DNA of 23,630 nt, from positions 1 to 23,630 of the IMG/VR virus record IMGVR_UViG_3300027782_000366; one strand, 5' to 3'. The translations under genes were made by a program, and so were the position numbers. This DNA comes from a virus. Positions 13,097 to 21,264 of this stretch are shown piece after piece (positions within the stretch are counted from its first letter, which is position 1; each line of letters begins with the position of its first letter). The notes under the pieces were generated by a model that was given only the letters and a program-made list of their open reading frames with translations, was not told the DNA's origin and searched no databases.

Positions 13097-13802
13097 TATT
13101 CACTCCTTTGTTAAGTCGCTGATATAAGTCAGCGATGCTTGGGTTCTTGATGACTGGTCCGCCCAGTCTCCCTGTGCCGTCCTTTGCCACTGCTTGTGGC
13201 GCTGGCTGGACAAGAAGAGTTCGCACCATGTCTTGTGTTCCTGAGTCAAACTGTGTGTAAAGGTACCCGACGACGTCCATGAAGTAGGGCACAGTTGTCC
13301 TTAGCTGTCCCTGGAGCAGTGGACGCCTAATGCCGCCATCGTCAATGCTGCCGACAACGAAGACAATGACATCTACAGTGTTCGATGGAGACAGCACAAG
13401 GTCACGGTAGTTGCGGATGAGTGACTCAAGACGACGAAGCACCTCGCCCCAGTCTTGCTGGTTAAGCTGCTCCATTCCTGCGACTTTGTCTATGAGTCGC
13501 TTCTGGACTTCCATCAGCGAGTCGATGACCACAGACTTGAACGGGTGCTGCCCAGACTGAAGCCACTGAAAGACCCGTGCCATTGAATCGAAGTCGTAGA
13601 TGGGGGCGATGCAAGTCTCCCACTCTCCTGCCTCTGGTGGCGCGTCCTTCATCGGATCCCACTGAACCTTTGGCTCTGAAGGCGTGTAGTGAGCGCGTCC
13701 TTCAGAGTCAAGAATGAGGCGAGGAGTTGGAGCAGTGTCGCCAAGCCAACTCTTTCCGGTTCCTGACTCACCATGGACGAGCATTGTGAGCGGTGTTGTC
13801 AT
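13089..13802 (-). CDS. Sak4-like RecA-fold ATPase / recombinase
   Basis: A 237-residue single-domain RecA-fold ATPase. Walker A is HGESGTGKSWLG (residues about 9-20) and the Walker B-like strand is SVVIDSLMEVQ (about 89-99). Size, the conserved EVLRRLESLIRNYRD helix, and the DUF669 gene immediately downstream fit phage Sak4 proteins, single-strand annealing or strand-exchange recombinases that work with an SSB-like partner. It has no signal or membrane segment. A gap of only 30 bases separates it from the nuclease gene. It is probably part of an annealing-type recombination and repair set with the Cas4-like nuclease and the RuvC-like resolvase. Confidence 0.85.
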   Translation of the reverse strand: MTTPLTMLVHGESGTGKSWLGDTAPTPRLILDSEGRAHYTPSEPKVQWDPMKDAPPEAGEWETCIAPIYDFDSMARVFQWLQSGQHPFKSVVIDSLMEVQKRLIDKVAGMEQLNQQDWGEVLRRLESLIRNYRDLVLSPSNTVDVIVFVVGSIDDGGIRRPLLQGQLRTTVPYFMDVVGYLYTQFDSGTQDMVRTLLVQPAPQAVAKDGTGRLGGPVIKNPSIADLYQRLNKGVNSE

Positions 13803-13832
13803 ATGTATAAATGTACTCCTTCTCTCACGGTG

Positions 13833-14771
13833 TTATGCGGCATTGGGCCCAGACGACTCGTAGCGAGCAAGCGGGTCCCCGGTTTCGTATAAGTCGTTCA
13901 ACGCTGCTTCAACATCTGACCCATCGTCGAACATAGGGCAGATCTTCCTGAACTCGCAGTCCCAGCGGCAGTCGCGTCCTGGGTTTGGGTACACAACGTA
14001 ATGGTGTTCGTCACCGCGGTCAAGTTTCTCGTGCGCTTCTAAGATGTCGCGTGCGTGCGCAACGACGTGCTTCCAATGGTTACGCAACTCATTTTCGTTG
14101 TGCCGCACTTCCTCGCGTCCGTAGAATGGCGGCTTTGCGCGTGCTGACCGCTTAACCTTGCGGAGCATGTTGTAGATGACGCCCTGTGCGCGATGAGTCT
14201 CCTCGCCCTCTTCTTTCAGTTTCAAGAACTCGACGAGGTGCTCGGTCAGCAACTGGGTGTCAAGTTGAAGCGTCTCAAGGTTCTGGTCGAGTGACGCAAC
14301 GGTCTTGGTCTCCAACGCGAGGCGAGCACCGTCAGTCTTCCGCTCCATCCGCGCGTCAATCTTGGAGAGTAGTGTGACTCCAGGGAAGAGTTCTATCTCC
14401 ATCTCAGACTCGGGCTCAATGCACATAAGGTCAGAATCAGCACCCGTCTCCTCAAGCCACTGAAGGTATCCTTCCATCATGATGGTGCAGAGTTCGCCTT
14501 CTGCTTCAATGTCTGCTTCGTGGTCTGGGTTGTTGGAGATGTCAGTTGCCACAGACTTCTGGATGAACTCAAGCGGGTCTTCTCGCTTTGCGACGTCGGG
14601 TTCGTAGTAAGCAGCAAGTGCGTCGTGTACTCGAGTCCCGATGGAGAGAGGGCGGTTGAAGTCGATGCCGGTCGGACGGTACCCGCGGTAATAGGAGAGC
14701 CACCACTTGCGGCGGCACCGTCTCCACGTCCGCATCTCAGAGTTTGTTAAGCGAAGAGTCTTAGAGGTCAT
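13833..14771 (-). CDS. PD-(D/E)XK nuclease, Cas4/AddB-like, with Fe-S cysteines
   Basis: A 312-residue protein. The ATG at 14771 overlaps the DUF6378 stop by 11 bases and starts MTSKTLRLTNSEMRTWRRC; upstream codons in frame look like chance extension. The N-terminal segment (SEMRTWRRCRRKWWL) and GTRVHDALAAYYE match the start of PD-(D/E)XK exonucleases of the RecB/Cas4 type; SKIDARMER and LALETKT supply the catalytic Asp and E-x-K. One Cys near the N-terminus (C19) and three near the C-terminus (DCRWDCEFRKIC) make the classical iron-sulfur staple seen in Cas4 and AddB. It would resect DNA ends to expose single strands for Sak4 and the DUF669 protein. No CRISPR array or other cas gene is nearby. 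Confidence 0.85.
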   Translation of the reverse strand: MTSKTLRLTNSEMRTWRRCRRKWWLSYYRGYRPTGIDFNRPLSIGTRVHDALAAYYEPDVAKREDPLEFIQKSVATDISNNPDHEADIEAEGELCTIMMEGYLQWLEETGADSDLMCIEPESEMEIELFPGVTLLSKIDARMERKTDGARLALETKTVASLDQNLETLQLDTQLLTEHLVEFLKLKEEGEETHRAQGVIYNMLRKVKRSARAKPPFYGREEVRHNENELRNHWKHVVAHARDILEAHEKLDRGDEHHYVVYPNPGRDCRWDCEFRKICPMFDDGSDVEAALNDLYETGDPLARYESSGPNAA

Positions 14772-15051
14772 CGTCGCCTGCCAGCACTGACGCAAGAGCA
14801 GCATAGCCGCTCATGTCAGTTGCGGAGTCGCGGTGGTATCCTTCACGCATCCGCATTGCTTTCAAGATCGCCATCATCACAGCGACGTCAACATCTGTCA
14901 CCTCAGCACCGAGGTAAGCAGTCCACCCGGCAGCAATGCGACCAAAGTTCTCTCTTGGGTGCCCGTAGTGCTTGAGTCTTTCGCCGTGGATGAGGTCGTT
15001 GGCCTCCTCGAGCACAGTCTTCTTCACTTTACGATGTGTTTCTTTACCCAC
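14761..15051 (-). CDS. DUF6378-type conserved phage protein
   Basis: A 96-residue helical protein of a family common in phages (DUF6378): VLEEANDLIHGERLKHYGHP, then NFGRIAAGWTAYLG, DVAVMMAILKAMRM and DSATDMSGYAAL. The function is unknown; Asp, Glu and His are spaced along helices in a way that recalls all-alpha nucleotide pyrophosphohydrolases, but I cannot confirm that. Three starts are possible. GTG at 15051 is preferred because GAGGTGA (complement of 15056-15062) lies just upstream. GTG at 15027 would make a GTGA overlap with the nucleotidase-like gene and gives a typical MKKTVLEEA start. A more upstream TTG at 15069 is least likely. Confidence 0.75.
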   Translation of the reverse strand: MGKETHRKVKKTVLEEANDLIHGERLKHYGHPRENFGRIAAGWTAYLGAEVTDVDVAVMMAILKAMRMREGYHRDSATDMSGYAALASVLAGDDDL

Positions 15052-15599
15052 TGTGTCACCTCGCTCCAACGGTCGAATGGTCGAATAAGTCCATCGCTAC
15101 TGAAATGTAGCTCTTCGTTCCAAGTGCGGCGCGGCAAGTGAACCGTCACGCCGAGGTTCCCTGCCAGCCCTTCAGCGTAAGAAGGGTTGTCCTCAACGTA
15201 TGTGGCGCAGCGAGGCATGATCTCGTGCTTGTGAGAGCCAGGCGGCACATGCACAACTGTGTGCGGAAGAAGTTCTTGGTCGGCAAGCCAGCGGAGAGTC
15301 GCTGGAGTGACGTCTCTTGGACGCTTTGTCACGATGACAATGTTCGCACTGTCTTGAAGTTCGCGCACTGCGCCAATCCCGTCTGGGAATGAAGAGCCGT
15401 CTTCAAAGAGACGCTGTCGTGCTCCTCGAGACGACCAGAGCCACTTCCAATCCTTCTCTGTAATCTGGTCGCGGATCTGGTCCCAGTACTGAGACGGGTC
15501 GCTGGGGATGATTACACCGCGGTTCTGCAGAAGTTCGCGCGCAGTAGCATCCCAGTTATAGAGGCACCCGTCGAGATCCACGCCTACGAACGGTTTCAT
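15024..15599 (-). CDS. HAD phosphatase, 5'-nucleotidase (NT5C)-like
   Basis: A 191-residue protein. ATG at 15599 makes an ATGA overlap with the helicase stop and is chosen over a GTG four codons earlier. Motif I is VGVDLDGCLYNW, with two Asp and the G-C/V-L-Y form typical of 5'(3')-deoxyribonucleotidases; motif II is VIVTKRP; motif III is the Lys of SHKHEI; motif IV is TYVEDNPSY. A helical cap lies between motifs I and II. It probably removes phosphate from a nucleotide monophosphate, perhaps helping to balance pools for phage replication. A different small phosphate ester as substrate is possible. Confidence 0.8.
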   Translation of the reverse strand: MKPFVGVDLDGCLYNWDATARELLQNRGVIIPSDPSQYWDQIRDQITEKDWKWLWSSRGARQRLFEDGSSFPDGIGAVRELQDSANIVIVTKRPRDVTPATLRWLADQELLPHTVVHVPPGSHKHEIMPRCATYVEDNPSYAEGLAGNLGVTVHLPRRTWNEELHFSSDGLIRPFDRWSEVTQWVKKHIVK

Positions 15600-17308
15600 T
15601 GGTCGAGCCACTTGCGTAGCATCTCCTTATCGCGAACGACTTCTTGGAGCCGGCCCTTCTTCTCTTCGTAAGCACGGTGCACTCCTTCTTCGCACGTGTC
15701 TTCCGTGATTATGTCGATGATTCTTACTGGCCGCTCCTGGCCGTGGCGGTGCAGGCGGTCTTCTGCCTGTGCGTTCTTTAGCGCGGAGTAAGATCGTTGG
15801 AGAAAGACGGCGATGCTTGATGCCGTAAGAGTTAGCCCTTCGCCGCCAGCACCAAGAGTAACGAGTAGATGCTGCACGTCTCCGCCCTGAAACCGCTTAC
15901 GGTTGAAGTCGCGGTCAGCTTGTGAGACTGCACCGGTGATCTGCGCGACCTGAAGGTCTTCTCCCGCCATGCGGGCAGCAGCAAGCTCGATGAGTTGACG
16001 CGACTCAGCAAACACAACAAGTTGCTCGTCGCCAACTTCTTCGACGAGGTCCATGAGTGCGTCAATCTTACACGATGGTTCTTGAAGACGCATCTGCCCA
16101 TCGTCGTTAATGTCTCCATACGCTGCCGCAAACTGTAAAAGTCTAGTGAGGCGAGTGAGTGGGTTCGTTGCCATAAGCACGCCGCTGTCCAACTCAGCAA
16201 GCATGTCTTCACTCAACTGCTTGTATGCTTTCGCTTGCTTCGTTCCCATCTGCGCCCACCTTGTCTCAGGCGGCATCTTTGGCGGAAGCTGTGAGAGAGC
16301 AATCTCTTTCGGGCGACGGAGAAACCTTGGGTCAAGTATCTTGAAGAGTTCTTCGCGCATCTCGCCGCGGATGCCGACGACGTCCATGAAGCCGAATGCG
16401 TTCCACGACTGCTGCGCATACCGCTCGATGAATGAGTTCTTTGACGGCCACTCGTCTGGGTCAACGAAGTGCATGATGGACCATAGGTCGTTGGGAGCGT
16501 TCGCAATCGGAGTTCCTGTGAGTGCGAATCGGTACTCAGCTTGCTTGCCAATCGCCCACAGTGCTCGGGTTTGCTTTGCCTTTGGAGACTTGGCACGGTG
16601 TGCTTCGTCGGCAACAACTGAGCGGATGCCAAGACGGTTGAGTTCTTTCAGTTCCTTCTCTGTGTCAGACAACTTGATGTACCCATAGCCTGCCAACTTT
16701 GAGTGACGCATCACGAGTTCCCAGTTCATAATGAACACGTCATGCTGCTCAGCAAGAGTCTTGCGCCGCTTCTGTGCCGCGCCTTCAAGAACAACGACGT
16801 CGCGGTTGGGTGCCCACTTCGCAAACTCGTCGCGCCATGTTCGCTTCATTGAAGTCGGGCAGACGATGACTGCTGGGAATGCGTCTTCTCCCAGGTTCTC
16901 AAGTGCTCTGATTGTCTGCACTGTCTTTCCCGTTCCCATCGGGTCGCATAGTGCAGCACGCTTCGCAGTGGTCAAGAACTTTACACCTGCTCGCTGGAAC
17001 GGAAAGAGGTCGGGTTCAGACTGTGTGAGTTCGTCAGCGTCGTCTGACTCGCGAAGCGAGAGGCACACGTTCACGCGGTCGTTGGTCTCCGTCCAAGCCC
17101 AAGCGTTTAGTTTGTCGCCGATGGTCAAGCGGTCGCCGAAGACACCGCGCAACTGAAGACACGCAGCGTACGTAAGAGGGACGGTCCACTTCTGGTCTGC
17201 GTTGCTCCACCGCGCTCCTGGGACTTGCGTCACAAGTTCTTTGTCGCGGTACTCGCACCTAACGTGAACGCGATCTGGCTTGACTTCGTCAATGTCTGCT
17301 ATGACCAT
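15596..17308 (-). CDS. SNF2-family DNA helicase/translocase
   Basis: A 570-residue superfamily 2 ATPase starting at ATG, four bases after the RuvC-like stop. Residues 1-75 resemble a small N-terminal fold with a HARP-like look (VPGARWSNADQKWTVP) that may bind DNA branches. The motor follows: CDPMGTGKTVQTI (Walker A, 121-133), VVADEAHRAKSP (DEAH, 231-242), RFALTGTPIAN (motif III) and, in the second lobe, LVTLGAGGEGLTLT and QAEDRLHRHGQ (motifs V and VI). Phage SNF2 proteins of this size are common next to polymerase and recombination genes; they may remodel forks or branched DNA. The precise role here is inference. Confidence 0.9.
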   Translation of the reverse strand: MVIADIDEVKPDRVHVRCEYRDKELVTQVPGARWSNADQKWTVPLTYAACLQLRGVFGDRLTIGDKLNAWAWTETNDRVNVCLSLRESDDADELTQSEPDLFPFQRAGVKFLTTAKRAALCDPMGTGKTVQTIRALENLGEDAFPAVIVCPTSMKRTWRDEFAKWAPNRDVVVLEGAAQKRRKTLAEQHDVFIMNWELVMRHSKLAGYGYIKLSDTEKELKELNRLGIRSVVADEAHRAKSPKAKQTRALWAIGKQAEYRFALTGTPIANAPNDLWSIMHFVDPDEWPSKNSFIERYAQQSWNAFGFMDVVGIRGEMREELFKILDPRFLRRPKEIALSQLPPKMPPETRWAQMGTKQAKAYKQLSEDMLAELDSGVLMATNPLTRLTRLLQFAAAYGDINDDGQMRLQEPSCKIDALMDLVEEVGDEQLVVFAESRQLIELAAARMAGEDLQVAQITGAVSQADRDFNRKRFQGGDVQHLLVTLGAGGEGLTLTASSIAVFLQRSYSALKNAQAEDRLHRHGQERPVRIIDIITEDTCEEGVHRAYEEKKGRLQEVVRDKEMLRKWLDQ

Positions 17309-17311
17309 CGT

Positions 17312-17746
17312 TTAAACCTTACTCATTAGTCGCTTTAAGTCTACGGCACGGTGTCGTGAGAGTGCGAGGAGCAGGTGTCGTTGCGCGTCGCGGCAGTGGT
17401 CTGTGCCGGGGATGTACCACCCGATCCTCTTCAACTTGTCGTCTTTAGCGAAAGACTTGGCGTCTGACGGTGGTTGAAGTTCAAAAGAGACTTCCTTAAG
17501 AGCACAGAGGTAGCGGAGGGCGCCGATGGACTCGATGGAGGCCAAGCCATCTTGTGACTTCTTAGCGGTGTGGGCGTTAATGCGAAACGATTCGCAGACA
17601 ACGAGGTCTGGCGACTCCTCAAGTTGACGGTGAACGAATCCAACAGCGTCCCAAGTCGGCAAGTCAACTGACTCGATGTCATCGGTTCCTCGCCACACTG
17701 CGATCCCGGTTGTCCCGCCTGGGTCAACTGCGATGACGTGCTTCAC
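17312..17746 (-). CDS. RuvC-like Holliday junction resolvase
   Basis: A 144-residue RNase-H-fold nuclease. The start is GTG at 17746, which forms a GTGA overlap with the polymerase stop and has GGGGAG (complement of 17754-17759) 7 bases upstream. Acidic residues fit a RuvC active site: D8 in AVDPGGTTGIAVW, a Glu in VVCESF, and a late Asp in HCRDAQRHLLLAL. It would cut four-way junctions formed in recombination or replication before packaging. Such short RuvC-like proteins are frequent in phages. Confidence 0.83.
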   Translation of the reverse strand: MKHVIAVDPGGTTGIAVWRGTDDIESVDLPTWDAVGFVHRQLEESPDLVVCESFRINAHTAKKSQDGLASIESIGALRYLCALKEVSFELQPPSDAKSFAKDDKLKRIGWYIPGTDHCRDAQRHLLLALSRHRAVDLKRLMSKV

Positions 17747-19473
17747 TTGGCGTCTCCCCACGACATGACGGGTGGCGAACAGTCAATCTCTAGCGGGACG
17801 CTGAAGAGGTCTCTCTCAGGCATCACTGTCTTAATGACATTAGAGACTTCGTCCGCCTCGTCCTCTGGAACCTCAAAGATGATCTCGTCGTGCACGGGTA
17901 AGCGGATGTACTCATTAAGACCCGCTTGTGACAGTTCCACCAACTTCAACTTCAAGATGTCAGCGGTCGACGAAGACTGCACAAGATAGTTGACACCGGT
18001 GTACGCGCGCCGCGCTTCCACGGGCAAACGGCGGCCAAGACGCGTGATGACGAATCCTGTCTGCCCGCCGCTGTCCATCGCTCGTTGTCGTATGCTGTGG
18101 ATGAGTTTTTCTTGGAATCTCTTAACGCCAGGGAAGAGTTCGTCGTAGCGGTGGAGAAATCGTTCAGCAACATCGGTGCTTACTCCCGCGGTCATCGCAA
18201 ACTTTGTTGTGCCTGCTCCGTAGATCTTTGCGAATCCACAGTTCTTGGCGAGTTGCCGCTCTTCTGACGTCACGCTGCCAATGTCCTTGTTGTACACCTG
18301 TGCTGCAGTCCACGTGTGGAGATCTTCGTTGCGCTTGAATGCTGCGATCATTTCCTGCTCTTGCGCGTAGTGAGCCATCACGCGCAACTCAATCTGCTGA
18401 AAGTCTGCTGAGATAAGACGGTGTCCTTCGCGAGCAACGAACGCGTCACGGACAACACGCCCACGCGGGAGAGTCTGAAGCGCGGGCGATGTCACAGACA
18501 TACGACCCGTCCTTGCTCCCGTTGGTCGCACTGACGGTCTCAGCACGCCGCCGACTTCAAGAGCAGCGAAGTTGCTGAAGTAAGAAGTAAGAAGTTTGTC
18601 AGCGGCACGGAACTCGCGAATCGTTTCTGCCTCGTGGATTCCTTGCACTGTTGCGACGTGGTGAAGAACATCGTCGTCAACTGAGAGGTTTCCTTTGTCG
18701 GTCTTCTTGAGCAACTGCGCGCCACGCCCGACCAGGAAGTCCCGGAGTTGCTGGTCGGACCGTGGGTTGTTAATCGGTAGTTGCGACCTGAGGTGCTCCA
18801 TCTTCTGCGCAAGTTCGTTTGACTTTGCTTCGCAGTACCCAAGGTCGATGGCCATGCCTGTCAACTCCGCGTCTCGCAAGACGTGGATGCACGCCAACTC
18901 AACTTCGTAGACTTCCTTGAAGTCCTGGACCTGCGGCCATAGCTTCTCCGCCAACTGCGCGGTGATGATGGTGTCGAGTGCTCCATACGCCCAGTACCCC
19001 GGGAAGTCAACGGGTATGCTGCTCCACGTCCACCCTTGCTTTGCTTTGGCAGCAGTTAGCATCTTCTGCCCAAGCCCGGCGGACTTATCTATGTACCGCG
19101 TGCCAAGTTGCTTGAGCGCGGTTGACTTCATCGGGTCAATCAGATGAGCCATGATCATCGTGTCGTGTGCTTGCGCCTGCGGCACAATGTACCCATCGCG
19201 CTTCAAGAACTTTGCGTCAAAGAGAAGGTTGTGCGCAACCATCTTGCCGCTGTAGTCTGGGATGACTTCGCCAACGAGGCCGCCCCATTGCTCGTAAGGG
19301 ATTGCCCAACCGTCGTCTGTGTCGCCAAACTGAGCAAGACGAATCTTATCTCGCCCGACGTTCAGTCCCTCGGTCTCGAGGTCGAATGCAAGCCAATCAC
19401 GCCGCTGCCCAAGCCACTCTTTGAACGATAGTGCGTCGTCAAGAGTTTCGATTAGGTGAACGTCGCCTTTCAC
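17743..19473 (-). CDS. polA: DNA polymerase A (family A), proofreading type
   Basis: A 576-residue replicative family A polymerase without the 5'-3' nuclease domain. The 3'-5' exonuclease is present: D31 and E33 in FDLETEG, NLLFDAKFL and the late Asp in YGALDT. Polymerase motif A is DFQQIELR (D357), motif B is RQLAKNCGFAKIYG (R406, K410, F414, Y418) and motif C is VHDE (527-530). F414 matches E. coli Pol I F762, the Phe form that strongly favours deoxy over dideoxynucleotides. The GTG start overlaps the hydroxymethylase-like gene by GTGA, so both are probably made together. Confidence 0.95.
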   Translation of the reverse strand: MKGDVHLIETLDDALSFKEWLGQRRDWLAFDLETEGLNVGRDKIRLAQFGDTDDGWAIPYEQWGGLVGEVIPDYSGKMVAHNLLFDAKFLKRDGYIVPQAQAHDTMIMAHLIDPMKSTALKQLGTRYIDKSAGLGQKMLTAAKAKQGWTWSSIPVDFPGYWAYGALDTIITAQLAEKLWPQVQDFKEVYEVELACIHVLRDAELTGMAIDLGYCEAKSNELAQKMEHLRSQLPINNPRSDQQLRDFLVGRGAQLLKKTDKGNLSVDDDVLHHVATVQGIHEAETIREFRAADKLLTSYFSNFAALEVGGVLRPSVRPTGARTGRMSVTSPALQTLPRGRVVRDAFVAREGHRLISADFQQIELRVMAHYAQEQEMIAAFKRNEDLHTWTAAQVYNKDIGSVTSEERQLAKNCGFAKIYGAGTTKFAMTAGVSTDVAERFLHRYDELFPGVKRFQEKLIHSIRQRAMDSGGQTGFVITRLGRRLPVEARRAYTGVNYLVQSSSTADILKLKLVELSQAGLNEYIRLPVHDEIIFEVPEDEADEVSNVIKTVMPERDLFSVPLEIDCSPPVMSWGDAK

Positions 19474-20318
19474 AGCTTGGACTCAGCAAGGTGGTCGTCA
19501 AGCACAGCGCGGTACCAATGCTCGGTCCGTGTCTCGTTGCTTGGTCGCTCACGAGCGTAAACCTTGTGCGCACGGTCCATCACCTCAGCATAGGACTTGG
19601 CGATGCCGTCTCCAAAGCCAACAAGCGGCGGGACAGCAACTGCTTCGTCAGGAGTGTGCAACTCAGAGATGGCTTCCTCGTCACGGTCAATGTACACATG
19701 CATTGAGTTTGCGTGGTGGTAGTAGGAGCCAACCTTCAAGCCAAGGGCGGTCGCCATCGAAAGTTGAAGTTGAGTAAACATGAAGAAGTCGTGAGCGACG
19801 CCCCACCACACATCGTTCGACCTCATCGTTGTGAAGAGTTCAAGTTTGCTTTCGCGGATCATGAACTGAAGGACGAGCGTGCACGGGAGATCGCGTGGCG
19901 TGAAGTCGCCCATGTCGTATCGCGCGTCCCAGATTGAGATGACTGCCTGTCTTGTGTCTGGGTCGTCGCGCAATCGTCGCTCCACAGCAGGCAACTGATT
20001 GCGAATGCGTGGACCGTATGCTCCGTGCAAGATCCCTGCGTCAAGGAACCGCCGGAAGTTGGAGCCGGCAGAGACCATAAGAGCAGGGTCAGCGATGCCG
20101 CCGACGAGCATGAGTGCTTCTGCTGCAGCGATTGCTGGGGAGAACTTTCGTCCGATGCCAATCGGCAACGAGTCCGCTGGGTTCTCAAGCACCACAGTCA
20201 CCGCTGGGATCTCGAGGGTTCGCTCTCCGCGCGGTGATGTCTCGCGACCTTTGCTTGTGACGAGGTCCACAAGGTCAATGTAGCCTTGCCGCATGTTGTC
20301 AAGAACGATCGTTTGCAT
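19470..20318 (-). CDS. Thymidylate-synthase-fold enzyme, predicted dCMP hydroxymethylase
   Basis: A 282-residue protein starting at ATG, with a strong ribosome binding site (GGAAGGAG, complement of 20325-20332, 6 bases upstream). By alignment from memory with E. coli ThyA, the catalytic Cys is C146 (DLPCTLVLQF), and phosphate/base ligands are R166 and D169 (MRSNDVWWG), H207 and Y209 (MHVY). The residue equivalent to ThyA N177, which reads the uracil ring, is D177 (VAHDFF). Asp here is the known switch to cytosine specificity in T4 dCMP hydroxymethylase (gp42), whose CT after the Cys and MRSNDV also match this protein better than ThyA does. It would convert dCMP to 5-hydroxymethyl-dCMP using methylenetetrahydrofolate. 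An altered-specificity thymidylate synthase-like methylase remains possible. Confidence 0.75.
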   Translation of the reverse strand: MQTIVLDNMRQGYIDLVDLVTSKGRETSPRGERTLEIPAVTVVLENPADSLPIGIGRKFSPAIAAAEALMLVGGIADPALMVSAGSNFRRFLDAGILHGAYGPRIRNQLPAVERRLRDDPDTRQAVISIWDARYDMGDFTPRDLPCTLVLQFMIRESKLELFTTMRSNDVWWGVAHDFFMFTQLQLSMATALGLKVGSYYHHANSMHVYIDRDEEAISELHTPDEAVAVPPLVGFGDGIAKSYAEVMDRAHKVYARERPSNETRTEHWYRAVLDDHLAESKL

Positions 20319-21264
20319 ATGCTGCTCCTTCCAGGGTGGTCGTTGCTGCTGCGAACGCGATAAGTGTTGCTAAGTAGAAGCGACCTTCGCCGCGCTTAAA
20401 TCGTTTCACGTAAGACGGGTGCGGTGCGGCACCGTGCGGAACACCTTGCTTCTTCAGAACTTTCTCAGCCTTCTTCCCAAGAGCAACGACTGCTGGCCGC
20501 CCAAGCAAGTTCCACAAGTCGCGGATTGCTTCTGGCTTCCCGTCCAAGTCAAGAGCGTTCACTAGTCCAATGTTCTCCCAGGCATCAGCGTCCACAAGTT
20601 CATCAAGCATAAACTCGCCTGATGTCCCAGGCATCGGGACGAAAGGCAGACCGTTCCAAGCAAGTCCATCGTCGCCGTTGCACTGCTCGCCTACGAGGAG
20701 AGCGCGCGGGCGCGGAGACCCAACGTACCGCGGCGTGATGTTAAAGATCGGCGACACGAACTCTGCCGACGCCTCTGCCACTGAAGCGATCCCGTCCATC
20801 TGGTCTTCAACTTGGCCACGGCCAAAGTTGTATGTGATGACCGGTGACGCGCACATCTCAGTAAGAGTCTCGATGAACGCGTCGTTGGCGTCGTATGCCT
20901 GCCGCTCGTCAATAGGTTCGTCGCTGTCCTGAAGAGCGGCGGATAGGTCGGTGAAGTCGCGTTGGCACAGGACGTAGGTTGTGCCACGACTCATCATAAA
21001 GAGTTCCATGTAAGCAAACTGCGACGGCGTGAAGTCGGATTCGCGGTCGAAGATCTGAGGCCACACCAGTTCGCCAACGTGGCCGCGGTCAAGTATGATT
21101 GTGTCGTGTCGTGGGTCGTAGTCAAGCATTGGCTTGATGTACTCAGCAATCGCTGGCCCGCTTGGCGGACCGCTGTGAACGACGTGCCCGTGCTCGCCAG
21201 CAAGAGCGCGAGCAAGCGTCGTCTTCCCAGTCAGGTCAACTCCTTCAAGCAAGACGGCGGTCAT
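20299..21264 (-). CDS. P-loop deoxynucleotide kinase fused to UDG-like domain
   Basis: A 321-residue protein; ATG at 21264 makes an ATGA overlap with the sigma stop and leaves MTAVLLEGVDLTGKTTLARA as a natural kinase start. Residues 1-150 resemble thymidylate/dNMP kinases: Walker A EGVDLTGKTT (7-16) and DTIILDRGHVGELVW as the DR-type motif. Residues about 175-300 resemble the uracil-DNA glycosylase superfamily: ALLVGEQCNGDDG (motif 1), NALDLDGK, VVALGKKAEKVL and HPSYVKRF (motif 2). The usual GExPG in motif 1 is altered to GEQCNG, so glycosylase activity is doubtful. It overlaps the hydroxymethylase-like gene by 20 bases. A kinase for a modified dNMP would fit. Confidence 0.75.
   Translation of the reverse strand: MTAVLLEGVDLTGKTTLARALAGEHGHVVHSGPPSGPAIAEYIKPMLDYDPRHDTIILDRGHVGELVWPQIFDRESDFTPSQFAYMELFMMSRGTTYVLCQRDFTDLSAALQDSDEPIDERQAYDANDAFIETLTEMCASPVITYNFGRGQVEDQMDGIASVAEASAEFVSPIFNITPRYVGSPRPRALLVGEQCNGDDGLAWNGLPFVPMPGTSGEFMLDELVDADAWENIGLVNALDLDGKPEAIRDLWNLLGRPAVVALGKKAEKVLKKQGVPHGAAPHPSYVKRFKRGEGRFYLATLIAFAAATTTLEGAAYANDRS

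Noticed and set aside
13833-14771. Cas4 nuclease as evidence of a CRISPR system
   Set aside because: No repeats, Cas1 or Cas2 lie nearby; such nucleases are common in phage recombination modules.
19470-20318. Plain thymidylate synthase (thyA)
   Set aside because: The uracil-reading Asn is Asp and the sequence around the catalytic Cys resembles dCMP hydroxymethylase; kept as an alternative only.
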